The notes under the pieces were generated by a model that was not told the origin of the DNA, searched no databases, and was given only the letters and a program-made list of their open reading frames with translations. A DNA stretch of 64,000 nucleotides from assembly GCA_029964075.1 (NCBI GenBank), contig CM057149.1:11356465-11420464 (forward strand). The letters are read 5' to 3'. The translations under genes and the position numbers were made by a program. This stretch comes from Patiria pectinifera. Lineage: Eukaryota; Echinodermata; Asteroidea; Valvatida; Asterinidae. Shown piece by piece: positions 48,230 to 59,123 of the stretch (the stretch's first letter is position 1; each line of letters opens with the position of its first letter).

Positions 48230-49466
48230 TAGTCTGGCTCCCAGACCAAAAGATTCTGACTATTCCTGATGAATCTTAGGTCAGGCCAACCTCGTCCCCA
48301 GGGTGTCGAAAAGTACGCGCCCATCACTACCTGCTCTCTCACCCTGGTATTGGATCATTTGCATGTGCAAGATTTTTGAACACGTATGCAAAAGAGCAAT
48401 AGTCTGGTGCCTGGATATGCGTTACATTAGCGTTTGTTTTTGTATGCGGTGTCTGGGGTAAAAACAGAGTCAATTCGTCGCAGCGCGAGCACGGCGTGAG
48501 TTACAAAAACACGATTTTTAAAAATTAAACTGTTACGATTTTATCGAGACAACATGCAGTATCATATTTCATATAAATATGTCCATATTGGAAAGGAAAT
48601 TAGTATTTTCGAGAAGGCATGGACAAATGATCGCGAAAACACGTACAGCACGTTGTGAATAATTACACCAAGTACACGATAAAAATCCATTACTAGCCAA
48701 TTGCGGTATCGAATCAGGATACAGGAAGAAACTTTCCTATCCAGGGTTTACTATTGGAAACCAGGTTGGAAATAAAGTAAGCACTGGGGACGAGGTTGAG
48801 GTCAGGCAGCCTCCGTGGCTAAACATAAATATGACAACATTGATGGCCCTTTTTCAAAGCTTGGCTTCGATTTTGATTTCGCTTTATCGCTTGTAGCTTT
48901 TAATGTTCTGATAAATTTTTAAATAAATCACTTGCTTCGTAATATCATACAGTTATGATAATACAGTTCTATGTTTCTGTAAGATAACATTGACTAATGT
49001 TGATCTGGAATCTTCAAAATTAGGCACCGAAATAGCACCGTTAGCAGGCGGAGCCGAATGAAGACCGAGTTTTGGAAAATCTCGGTAACGGTCGTCAAAT
49101 TCAAAATTGTACATGACGCAGCAAAAAGTTCGCCCAAACGATCCGAGTATATTTGATGCACAAAATCGTCGTTGAATTTCAAGTTTTTTAAATGAAAGCA
49201 ATGAATATTAATTATCAACTCATTTAAAATAAAATTAATAAGCCATTAGCAGTTAATTACACCTATATTATATACTTGGAAATACTCGGGCGCTATCCGA
49301 TTGTCGACGAAACGACTTCGGCAAACTTCGGAAATTTTCGGAAAAAGGAGGAATTCCTCCCGTTTTAGTCACGTGACGTAAATTGTAATACAATGTATTA
49401 CCGGAGGCTACCGGACCTAAGATTCATCAGGAATAGTCAGAATCTTTTGGTCTGGGAACCATACTA
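48230..49466. mobile_element. DNA transposon A with 8-bp target duplication
   Basis: Long terminal inverted repeats: TAGTCTGGCTCCCAGACC onward at the left, and its inverse ending GGTCTGGGAACCATACTA at the right. They are about 55 bp long, or about 70 bp once the nested insertion is removed. Perfect flanking duplication CTCACGTG at 48222-48229 and 49467-49474. The interior carries no recognisable transposase. An 8-bp duplication fits hAT- or P-like families; the TAG end does not decide it. Confidence 0.88.
48287..48799. mobile_element. DNA transposon B nested in transposon A
   Basis: Ends CAACCTCGTCCCCAG and, inverted, CTGGGGACGAGGTTG, with an 8-bp duplication GGTCAGGC at 48279-48286 and 48800-48807. 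The duplication sits inside the left terminal repeat of element A. Removing B restores A's terminal repeat match (GTC.GG.AGCCTCCG) to its right end. hAT-like by duplication size. About 513 bp, non-coding. Confidence 0.88.
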
Positions 49467-49814
49467 CTCACGTGAGAACAGATATGCGCAGTGGAGCTAA
49501 ATAAACGAAGGGTTTCGGGTAAAGTTTCGTGCAAGAGCTGGAAACATGGGCGTCGCCATGATTTTTTTCTAGAGGGGGCAAAACATATTTTCCCCAAAAA
49601 TTCTTGTATTTCTCAACATATTCTCGATTTATCAGTTTTAGAGGGGGACAGGGACATATTGCCTCCCATTAAATTTACACCAATATGACTTCTCGCCTCT
49701 TTTTCTTTTTCTCTTTTTTTCCTCCTTTTTTTTTGCTTTTCGGGGGGGGGGGGGTTGCGCCTCCTTGCCAGCCAATGGCTGGAAGTTGAATTTTGACATG
49801 ACGCAGGCGGAATA

Positions 49815-50012
49815 AAATGTTGCAACCTGACGCCACTTTTTTCTTCATATATCATCTCAATGAAGGGTCATTCATTGCAAAAATGATGATAAGACATGAC
49901 TGTGGGACTGAGAAATATTTCCAATTTTGTTAGGAAATACTTAGAAAATTTTTCTTTACTCTCCAGAGACTTTGTACACAATCGCGGAAGTGGCGTTAGG
50001 TTGCCACATTTT
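49815..50012. mobile_element. small MITE
   Basis: Left end ATGTTGCAACCTGACGCCAC near 49818 is matched inverted by GTGGCGTTAGGTTGCCACAT near 49990. About 195 bp and non-coding. Upstream (49680-49760) is a low-complexity T/C and G-rich tract from another decayed repeat. Confidence 0.7.
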
Positions 50013-50196
50013 TTTCCCCGGGCTAGGCTGCATCCGAATCAATTAACTGTCCATAGAGCACGTCCACGCCCATTGAAAATACGCGGGGACGCGCTAAACA
50101 ATAATTCGTAGCCGTGGCTCCGTGCACAGCTCCGTGAAAGCCCGTTTCGGACACGGCCTGAGGCGCCCGCTGGACGTTGCATGGCCTTATGGGATA

Positions 50197-50231
50197 CCCA
50201 AGTAACCGGCTCAGCGAGTCGGTTACTTGGG
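50197..50231. repeat. perfect 12-bp stem hairpin
   Basis: CCCAAGTAACCG pairs with CGGTTACTTGGG around an 11-base loop. It lies in a GC-rich patch with repeated AAGCGCG words. There is no run of T after it, and in this context a bacterial-type terminator is not expected. Function unknown. Confidence 0.7.
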
Positions 50232-50972
50232 CCAGGCTCGAGTAAGCGCGAGAAGTTACGTGAGAGGTAAATCGAACGCTGTCGCGCTTGCACGAGTAAG
50301 CGCGGGGCCAATCGAACACACTGAAGAAGTCAATAGTCGGCAAGCGCCGCTGAACGAATGTTATTCAATGAAAAAAAATACGGGCTATCGTTGGAAGTGT
50401 TATTTTTCTTTTTGTAAAAAGATCACAGCCTGCCAGGCGCTGTGATTTAACATGTGGCTTCGCACTGCAATTTGCTTATAATTAAGTAGGCTATGTCACA
50501 GTAATCTGACAATTTCATTTCTCCAGCTCCCTATAGAAATAAAGGAAACAATATTCCATCCACAGAGTGTTCGCCACCTTGTCCCACTTCGCGGCACTCG
50601 CATTTACATGAGCAATTGCCGGTGAACAACTGGTGAACACAAACATATATAGTATTGTTTTATATTACCACTGTTTCATTACCAAGGACGACACGTACAG
50701 TTCCCTTCTGTTGTTTTTAACGGTCCCATAATGCTTTTACAGGAACCGAATTGGGCACAGGCCCTAGGGGTTATTGTTATAAGGTACCATGGTGATCCAA
50801 TTCTTCGGTCGTAAACGATAACTTGTACACCCAGGAATGCGGCGGTATAATTGCAATCGACAAAAATAAATTAACAATGGTTGACTACTGTGATGTGGGA
50901 TATATGACGTTTTGAACACCCGAGAGGCGCATAGCACCCGAGGCGAAAATCACACAGCAGTCGACAATTGTT

Positions 50973-51311
50973 TTGTTATACCTCTGTCTTGGATTCTTTG
51001 GATTTTGATGTAAAAATCACGAAAACAAATGGCAGTAAACACAATAATCTTGACAAACTAACGGCGACTCACGGGCATGTCGTGTGCTCGTCTGCTAGTT
51101 CGCTGCTCCCACTCATGTGTGAAAACATGGTGAAAATAGCATTGGTAACAACGATACAGGCGTTTCACACCGAACGTGCCGTGTACGTACAAAGTCATAG
51201 CACAATCCCTGTGGGATATCCCACAGGGAGTGTGCCATGACTTGTTATAAACTTAACACGTGATCATTCTAGGCCAATGAAAATACAGTATTCAAAACAG
51301 AGGTATAACAA
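50973..51311. mobile_element. MITE with internal palindrome
   Basis: Terminal TTGTTATACCTCTGT is matched inverted by ACAGAGGTATAACAA. Inside lies a 52-bp palindrome at 51192-51243 (AAGTCAT...GTGGGAT meeting ATCCCAC...ATGACTT) with three mismatches per arm. The TTATACC/GGTATAA ends suggest insertion at TA. No coding frame. Confidence 0.72.
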
Positions 51312-51324
51312 TGTTATATAGATC

Positions 51325-51460
51325 AATTGCATTGAGCAGCCATCTCTGAGGTCCGTTTTGTTCTGCAAATTCATTAACAGTAGATGCGCGAGAGATCTAC
51401 TCATGGGTATCTCGGCCTGTTGAACAAAGACACCTCAAAAACAGCTGCTCAATGCAATCA
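51325..51460. mobile_element. short foldback MITE
   Basis: ATTGCATTGAGCAGC at the left is matched inverted by GCTGCTCAATGCAAT at the right. A further inner GAGGT/ACCTC pair follows. It lies directly beside the preceding MITE. Confidence 0.7.
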
Positions 51461-52187
51461 ATGCACATTGTTGTTGGTTTTCGTCGATTGCGCTTATCGT
51501 CAATATTCAAACTGATATCTGACTCACACATGATGTGTAAATCCGGCCTCGGGTCGACCTGCAATTTGCTTGCGCAGCGACAGAACCATCGGCATGAAGC
51601 ACAAAAGTCATGATCAGGTCACAAAACTGAGAAATCATGCGTTTATTGCGAAACAAGCGGCAATTCTCTACATAATCGCAGCCAAGACGTGATTCTTCAA
51701 AATGGCAGTGAGGGTGTTGATAACAATCAAGCGGTCTTCCACGGCCACGTCTGTTCAATGTGCAGCAGTCAGCACGCGGCAAATGTGTAGTTTTATAGCA
51801 ATCAAGGCGGCCGAATGAAAAGACGTGGCCGTGAAAGATCGTTTGGTTGATATCAACACGCGCACGACTATTTTGAAGACGTCACATGATAAGCCGCAGA
51901 ATCGTCGTCGCGTCGTGGTTGACAGCATGGTTGCGATTATTATGTGCAGACATGCCGCTTGTTCCACGAGAATCACACAATTTCTCATTTTTGTGACCTA
52001 AACATGATTTTTGTTACAGTCATTTTGTTGAATCAACAACCCGGTAGAGAATGAGATTATCGGCAAAAATCTGATTTGACGCATGTTGGATTTATTAATT
52101 GAGCTAAAAACAACTGTGGCCAGAATATTGCCCCAGTGATTACTGAGGAGCTTGATGAGGACTACCAATCAATTATAACCTTTTGAC

Positions 52188-52690
52188 ACCGTCTGGGTCA
52201 GGAAGCCTGCCAAACAAGTTCAGCCAGAAGGCAATGATGCGGCACAACATCAAAGTCTTTGATAAAGTCCACGATGCAGTTAAGGTCCAATCTGTATCTT
52301 GGCATCCAGGATCTGAGTCAAGTCGTTGACAAGTCCAGCAAGCTGGGTTTCACAGGACCGTCCGCTCCTGAAATTACCTTGTCTGTCACAGAGAAGTGAG
52401 AATCTCCCTAGTGACTCACATCATTGCTATGTATGATAGGTTCCAGTGGCTCACAAGCGATGCAAGTGAGTGACAGTGGATGCTATTTACACGGATGTCC
52501 CTCTTTTATGGATTGGTGTGACATCAGCTTTGAGCCTGTGATTTGGGAGGATTCCAGTGGATAAGGACTTCTGATACATGCTTCGGAGAATTTGAGCTAC
52601 ACTAGAAGCACACTCCTCAAGTGCACGAGTCGGAATCTTATCTGGACCTTCGGCTTGATGATTGCAAATTGTTCAGCAACCTCCCTCCAT
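52188..52690 (-). pseudogene. LINE reverse transcriptase remnant
   Basis: On the minus strand one frame reads GPDKIPTRALEECASS then LKADVTPIHKRGTS (52648-52493). A second, after a break, reads FRSGRSCETQLAGLVNDL (about 52375-52320), and a third contains DFIKDFDVVPHHCLLAEL (about 52270-52215). These are reverse transcriptase fingers/palm motifs 1, 2 and A of Jockey/CR1-like non-LTR elements. Stops and frame changes show it is dead. It may be related to the C-terminal remnant at 44347. Confidence 0.85.
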
Positions 52691-52835
52691 AAGTCAATAT
52701 GATAATTCTTCCTTCGTACACTAATCGACCCAATGCCACCCAGCTATTAGGCGGGTGTCGAAATCCTCCTTAGTGTACATAATTTACAAAGTTTGTTCGC
52801 ATTAGCACATGTTAATTTTCCAATTACCTCGGAAA

Positions 52836-53975
52836 TCACAGTCTAGTTTCGATGTCCTCGTCAATGAAGGCTGTTGTGTTATTCTGTTCTGGTGCACGCA
52901 TTACAGAGAGAGATGTGTTTTGCGTTCTGGCTTGGCCTTTGCACTTGAACGCCGCTCTGATCGCAGAACGGTACGCCGGGTTCACGGCACCGTAGACTAA
53001 CGGATTAATCATTGCATTGATGTTCTGGGGAACCACGGATATCCATTTAGTTCCTGATCCTAATGCAGCCCGAAATGGATCAGGAATCTGAGCCAGAAGA
53101 CAGATCCATCCAGACAGGCTGAAGATGCGATATGGGGCCTGGCATAAGAAGAACACAGTGCCGTTAGCGACCAGCATTTTGGCAACGTGATTTCGGATAT
53201 GAGTTGCATTATGATATTTGTTTACTGTAATATTTTTGTTGGAAGTGCGTTTGTTGAGTATTTGTAAGATTCTTACATACATGAAAACGTTAGCCACCAT
53301 TGCCGTAATCCAGGGGAGATTCAGTAGGGGCGGAATGAAGTAGTCTACCCAAGGTGACACAGGTCCACAGTATGCATAGCTGGATGGGTAGTCCTGAAAG
53401 GCGTCGACATTGGGCCATTGGAGACAAAGTACGTTAAGAATAAGAACACTCGGCATTGTCGACGCGGAAAGCAACAACCCTACCAGCCAGCATATTGCAA
53501 TCATTCTACGGGTGCGTCTTCGTCCGCGGATTTTGAGATGTTTAATGGGATGGCACAGGGCGAGGAATCTCTCGAAAGATACCATGGTTACTAGTGCAAT
53601 GGATGCAAAGTAGCCAGTATTTGCTACAGTAGAAAAGCTGACACACTGTGCAGAATTCACGAAGGGACGGTGAAATGCCACGACGGAGGCAGTGTATCTC
53701 CTTATGTTGTATGCGGACCCCAGACTCAAGTAAAGAAGATCAGCAAGTGACAAGTGTGCCAAGTATATGTTGGTATCTGATCTCAGTTTGGGAACGCGGA
53801 CAATGACAAATAGAAAAGTCAAGTTAGTGATGATACCAAAGCACCAGATGATAGGTACGACGATGGTCGCAATAGAAATATCCAATGGAGTATATAGCCA
53901 CAAAGAAACTGACTCCTGACTGATATTGACAGTTTCCTGTTCACTGCACTCAGCTGATGTTATTCCTGCTCCCAT
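52836..53975 (-). CDS. class A G protein-coupled receptor, paralog 3
   Basis: Single exon, 379 residues starting MGAGITSAEC, closely alike to paralogs 2 and 4. Same landmarks: RVPKLRSDTN loop 1, LADLLYL, disulphide Cys pair, MVSFERF, loop 3 NKRTSNKNITV, FFLCQAPYRI, NAMINPLVYG, tail ending IETRL. Two N-x-S/T sites near the N-terminus. The frame is intact, so the gene is probably functional. The unit is embedded in a duplicated block shared with paralog 2 (flanks at 54165-54480 versus 46140-47640). No intron is needed. Confidence 0.94.
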   Translation of the reverse strand: MGAGITSAECSEQETVNISQESVSLWLYTPLDISIATIVVPIIWCFGIITNLTFLFVIVRVPKLRSDTNIYLAHLSLADLLYLSLGSAYNIRRYTASVVAFHRPFVNSAQCVSFSTVANTGYFASIALVTMVSFERFLALCHPIKHLKIRGRRRTRRMIAICWLVGLLLSASTMPSVLILNVLCLQWPNVDAFQDYPSSYAYCGPVSPWVDYFIPPLLNLPWITAMVANVFMYVRILQILNKRTSNKNITVNKYHNATHIRNHVAKMLVANGTVFFLCQAPYRIFSLSGWICLLAQIPDPFRAALGSGTKWISVVPQNINAMINPLVYGAVNPAYRSAIRAAFKCKGQARTQNTSLSVMRAPEQNNTTAFIDEDIETRL

Positions 53976-54885
53976 GATGGCTGTAGTTTATACAGGCACA
54001 GTTTCTAGAAAGATTGTTAATCTATCTTTATCAGTAATCCAGCTCATCAAAAGAGATCCTAGCACATGAGCATGTTGTACGACATTCTTCTGGTATATAG
54101 AAAACTGTTTGCCATTAAAATAATCCCTTCTCCATCAGAAGTTGCATGTGGAGCGGGCAGGTTGGTTTGTTGGAGTCAGTGATCTGATGTGAACCGGGTC
54201 CTCTTGTGGGTTTTCTTATTCTTGATACTTGTAACCATGTAAACCAATTGCAGTCACCATCGTCTTTCATGTATCTTCCTTTGTGGAACGGTAAACGTTA
54301 TCATGTCCATGTCAATGAAAACTCTTGTTTAAAACGGATTGTTGTTCTTCAGTGGTTGGTTAAAACTGAACTATGTGTCTACTCGTAATGGACATGTCAT
54401 ATGCAATAAATGTATATGCAATTAATTACTGTAGTTCCCAGTAACCGTGGAAGCCAGACATCTGATCGGTTTGTTTGGTCGCGGGAGAGTACCAATGTGA
54501 TCAATCACCAGCTATACTGACACACGAATTCAGCAGCCTGTACTTTATTAACCAATTGGTGTTTTTTACGTCTCGCAGAATGAAAGCATCTCAAAAACAA
54601 GATTGCGTCAACGTTAGCAGTCTCATTTTCCTCTAGGGAAATTCTGGAGCAAGGTTGGGACAGCACTACCCTTTATTACAAGAAACATGATTGAACGACA
54701 CATCGGAAATTACCCTTTTGCCAAACATTTACAAAATGTGCCAGTGGTTGACAAGCTCCATGAATGATTCGTATTAAAGTTAACATTTACTTCTGTAGTA
54801 ATTTTATGACATCGACCGATTTAAGACTTAGTAATTAATGGTGGATATGGGCCAACTAAGCGATTTATGTGTATTGGTTCTTGAA

Positions 54886-55347
54886 GGTTGCATAGACCTC
54901 CATAGACCCAATGGTAAATGCTCCCACTTCAGAAATTCGGGAAAAATACTTACAACTCTCCACGGTGTTCGAAACACACATCAAATTAAAGCTTATTTCA
55001 TCATCTTTCATTTTCTTTTCAATTTTTCGGGGGTTAGCTGATGACTGTCAGGAGAAATTTCCATCCAAAGATGATCCCCGCTGAAAATAGTCCTGAAGCC
55101 CATCGCCATTTTGAAAAACGATGCCTACACTCCATTGCAAAATAGAGCGCTTTAAGGGCCCCCATTTCATCCGAATTGAACGGAACTACAAGCTCACAGG
55201 CCTGTGCACGGCTTCCACCCATATTTTCTTTTACAAACCCTCAAGTTCATGGCCCACAGCATGCTCAAATACTGAAGATTTTGAGGGCATGGAAGTCGTG
55301 ATTTGGCCGGCGTAGGCAATTTCGGACCGATTTACTGGTCTGCAACC
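54886..55347 (-). mobile_element. MITE family 1, copy 2, with a datable insertion
   Basis: Bounded by GGTTGCA at the left and TGGTCTGCAACC at the right, with TGAA on both sides (54882-54885, 55348-55351). The left terminus has lost about 16 bases relative to other copies. The paralogous block near 48035-48050 has related sequence on both sides but no insert. It therefore looks like an empty site, placing the insertion after the receptor block duplicated. Confidence 0.82.
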
Positions 55348-56072
55348 TGAAAAACACGTCAAAGTACGGATCGCTGAATCCGTCGTGTACGGAGCCCATG
55401 TCAAAGGACATGCAAGAGTGAAGCCGGTGTGTGGTGGAAAAAAATCACATGCATGTAGTAGTCTGTGGGCTACGGGGGGTCCCAGTGAAGCCCACACATT
55501 CTACCGCACTGGTATTTATTAATTCTTTGGCATGACTTCAATAGGAATAAAGATATTAACAGTGAACATTTAGGGATGCATTCTCTCCCAGGACACTTAT
55601 TGGATGCATTTTCTGAACACTAGGATTGGAAGGGCAAAAACAAAACGCCTGAGCACACATCGACTGATCTAAATCCAGCAAAGCAAAGTCAGTTTTCATG
55701 ATAAGCTCTGTTGAAAAATATCTTTGGCTGTCTTGGAAACTAATTATGGAAAGGGATAATTAATGAACGAATATACATATAGCATAACATATCGTCATGC
55801 TTATTTACGTCTTATTGAATCCTTAATGTTGTACCTGGTTGAACTTCCCCAAATAGTTTAAAGTGTCAATAGCTGGCGCATGACACTAGCCGTTGGGATA
55901 AATGTTATTGGAAAGCGATGGCAAACACTGATGCCAATTTTGTCGACCATGCAAGACTTGAAACTATTTTAATTTGCATATTCTTACTGGACCTACAGTC
56001 TAGGGGCCTATTATAACTGGCGCATGAAAGCATAGCTGTAAGTGGTCGATCATTTTGAGTTCAGAACGGAAA
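55348..56072. other. no gene recognised; duplicated spacer
   Basis: The first 110 bases match 48037-48150 (AAAAACACG..AAAGT.CGGATCGCTGAATC), part of the receptor-block duplication. The rest is AT-rich spacer before the helicase-like exon. Confidence 0.55.
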
Positions 56073-56252
56073 ATGAAGTTTGAAGAAGCGCTTTTGGCTG
56101 TCCTAGCTGAGTTGAATTTCCCTTATGGGATAAAAGAAAAGCAGGCTGAAGCACTGAAAGCCATGACATGCAAAGATAATGTTTTTTGCATCTTTCCGAT
56201 GGGAGACAGAAAGAGCACAATCTACGGTTTGATACGGAAGGTGATGGATAAG
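56073..56252 (+). CDS. RecQ-like helicase first exon, partial
   Basis: Sixty codons from ATG to a strong splice donor (AAG then GTAAGG), phase 0. It reads FPYGIKEKQAEALKAM, the Q-motif-like start of RecQ-type helicases, then VFCIFPMGDRKSTIYGL at the ATP-binding loop. The usual P-T-G-x-G-K-S has become P-M-G-D-R-K-S, losing the second glycine. I found no further helicase exons before the window end. It is therefore either a captured exon copy, a decayed member of an expanded family, or a gene whose next exon lies beyond the window. Confidence 0.6.
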
Positions 56253-57610
56253 GTAAGGCGCCACCGTTTCTAACAGTGTTATCACTAATTTCGTGCCTCT
56301 CGATCTACTCTACGAAAATGTAATAGTAAAAGAAAACACATTGAATGAAGGGATAAATTCACTGTCATGGCAACGTCAATTCAACTTTGAAATATACATG
56401 TATAGGGGCACTTTTCGTACAACGTAACCAAGTTTTGCGTATTCCAACATTCACGTACCTGTAAATCTAAAGTTGGTGTAGCTTATACGCGTGCTTTTAG
56501 GGTGTGGCACCCCAAAAGGCGAAAATAGATTTTCAAACGTTATTACGTAAGAGCGTTCCTTACTATACCGGACCTGTATGCACATGGGTGTGAGATGTGT
56601 TCATACATTACTACATGTACCTTGTATAATGAGCATGTACATTATATGCGACTACCACCGTGTAACTTTAACGTTGCTTTAAATTGATAAACCAACGCAT
56701 GTATTGTATTTTAATATTAAAGTTCAATATTAATAAGCAATAACATCAGTACAAAGTCCTCTTTTTTGAAAGACAATCACGGATGAATGTAACTTCTGTG
56801 GTTTTAACAATTGAAATACCAATTTCCTATCTTCTCACGTGTACTAAAATATGAAAAAAATTATATATTTTAAGCAAAACAAAAACACCAGTTAATCAAC
56901 AAATAAATGTCAGCTAGTTTATCAAATGGAATTCATGATGCTTTCAATAATAAATCACCTATTTAATCACTTATTTATATAAGTACAAAAATATACTCCG
57001 GCTAAGCCGCTAAGTCGGCACTCTCGGGACCATTTTGTAACGACTTGCGGGAATGCCGACATCTGCTGTAAGTCGTCATTTTGCCGGCTTACATGAATGG
57101 TCTTTTGCACACTTGATTCATTGCACTAATTTGCTTCGATTAACCCTGCATTGTCTCCTTAATGCTTGAGTTGAATCCAGCAAATTAACCCTCTAATTGT
57201 ATCCTCACGTTTGGGGGTTTGATAGTGGAGACCACGATACATATGTACCTGCACAGTAACGAATTAAATGCGTGCGTGGTCCGGTATACCACGCACGCAT
57301 TGACTGCAGCACTAGTCATTCAATAAGAAGATTTTGACCCTTGACATGGAATATTGACAACGAACACACAAACAAGGTATCATTGGTATCAGTGGAAAGA
57401 GAACACATTGCAGTGTGTTCTCTAAAACGCCAATGCATTGGCGTTTTATATAATCTTTAATTTATTTGAAAATATTTATCATTTATTTATAGCTCCATGG
57501 CCCTGGCATCGCGCCCGTGAATGAAAGACGCAATGTAATTGGTCAAGAGAATTAACACGCCCTCAGTCGACAGCTGACATGACAGACGGCCGCGCGAAGA
57601 CTGCCGAGAT

Positions 57611-57800
57611 ATGATTGTGAGCAAAATTCTGGTAACTTTCACATTTTTAACATTGTTAACATTTGAGGGATCTCAAACCACCCTAGACTGGGTACATATC
57701 TACATCAACAAAGTACATGTGAAATACTGGGGCCGAATATTACGTGACGGGAGAGTTTGGAGGTCGGACAAATTTGAGACTTTTCTGCTACAGCAGGTTC
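57611..57800 (+). CDS. possible first exon of a secreted protein
   Basis: From ATG, about 63 codons begin MIVSKILVTFTFLTLLTFEG, a good signal peptide (short basic start, hydrophobic core). They continue with WVHIYINKVHVKYWGRIL and GRVWRSDKFETFLLQQ. Candidate donors are CAG then GTTCAG near 57796 and CT then GTAAGG near 57814. I recognise no family. A foldback transposon begins just downstream, so a following exon would have to lie beyond it. It could be a chance frame. Confidence 0.25.
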
Positions 57801-58091
57801 AGTTGGTCTGCCTGTAAGGTTTGTAAAAAAACCTTACAGTTCTGGAGTACACTGTGCTCATCTCGTACAGAGTGTATCAAACAAAAATGCAAACAAAATA
57901 TAACGAAATGCCAGACGTAGAATGTTTAACCAACATTAATAATATAGGTATGGTTTGAAAAATACGCCTTTCCACTTTACATTGAGACATCAAACGTCCA
58001 AATCTGATAATTTTTGACAGAGTTATGAGTAATTTTCCAAGAGAGGCCAAATTGATCATAGGACCAAGTTTTCAATTTTAGGCATTGGGAC

Positions 58092-58327
58092 AAAGGTAGC
58101 CTAATTGCCTCTGTGTGGATATTTACCTGGCCCACAAAATGTGTTTAGCGAGTAAACACAATTCCCAACACTTTCTTGCTATCACCTCTGCTAAAAAAAT
58201 GTTCAGCATGTAAACATGTTTACAAACTGATAGCAATTAGGAAGTGTTTAGAATTGTGTTTACTCGCCAAACACATTTTTTTTGTAGGCCATGCAATTAT
58301 CCATACTGAGGCAATTAGGCTACCTTT
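58092..58327. repeat. long inverted repeat inside the foldback element
   Basis: AAAGGTAGCCTAATTGCCTC at the left is matched inverted by GAGGCAATTAGGCTACCTTT at the right. The match continues through TGTGTTTAGCGAGTAAACAC on the way to the centre near 58209. Arms are about 105 bp with modest divergence. Confidence 0.82.
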
Positions 58328-58672
58328 ATCATAGCTCCATTAATGTGGCCTATTTACTGGACTACCTCGAATCCGTAAATATAGGCCACACTATAAGATT
58401 TTCTCACAACGTTAGCATTTGTTACCAAATTTATTTTCACATTCAGACTGCGTGCATAGTTGATTCATGCTCAAAAAAACACTCCCCTTGTTAATAACAA
58501 ATAAAAAAAAAAATTATGCGCAAGCGTTCAACTCCCCAGTTTTGGTGTCATATCCAGCTCCTTTTGGAGGCGTCTTGGCATCCGTTTGTATGTAACTCAA
58601 TTGCAATCATATTCCAACTGAACAATGCTCTCGCGCAGTACCTGATGGGATACATGGATCGTTAACCTGTCA

Positions 58673-59123
58673 GGTTGCAGACCTGTAAATAAACTTCCAT
58701 AGACCCCAATGGTAAATGCTCCCACTTCAGAAATTCGGGAAAAATACTAACAACTCTCCAAGGTGTTCGAGACACACATCAAATTAAAGCTTATTCCATC
58801 ATCTTTCATTTTTGTTTCAATTTTTGGGGGGTCAACTGATGACTTTTAGGAGAAATTTCCATCCGAAGATGATCACCCCTGAAAATAGTCCTGAAGCCCA
58901 TCGCCATTTTGAAAAAACGATGCCTGCACTCCATTGCAAAATAGAGCGCTTTAAGGGCCCCAATTTCAAAGCACACAGTCCTGTGCACGACTTCCACCCA
59001 TATTATTTTACAACCCTCAAGCTCATGGCCCACAGCATGCTCACATACTGACGATTTTGAGGGCATGCAAATCGTGATTTGGCCGGCGTAGGCAATTTCG
59101 GACCGATTTACTGGTCTGCAACC
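58673..59123 (-). mobile_element. MITE family 1, copy 3
   Basis: Complete ends GGTTGCAGACC and GGTCTGCAACC with perfect 4-bp duplication GTCA at 58669-58672 and 59124-59127. Nested inside the compound foldback element. It is the clearest definition of the family's termini. Confidence 0.88.
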
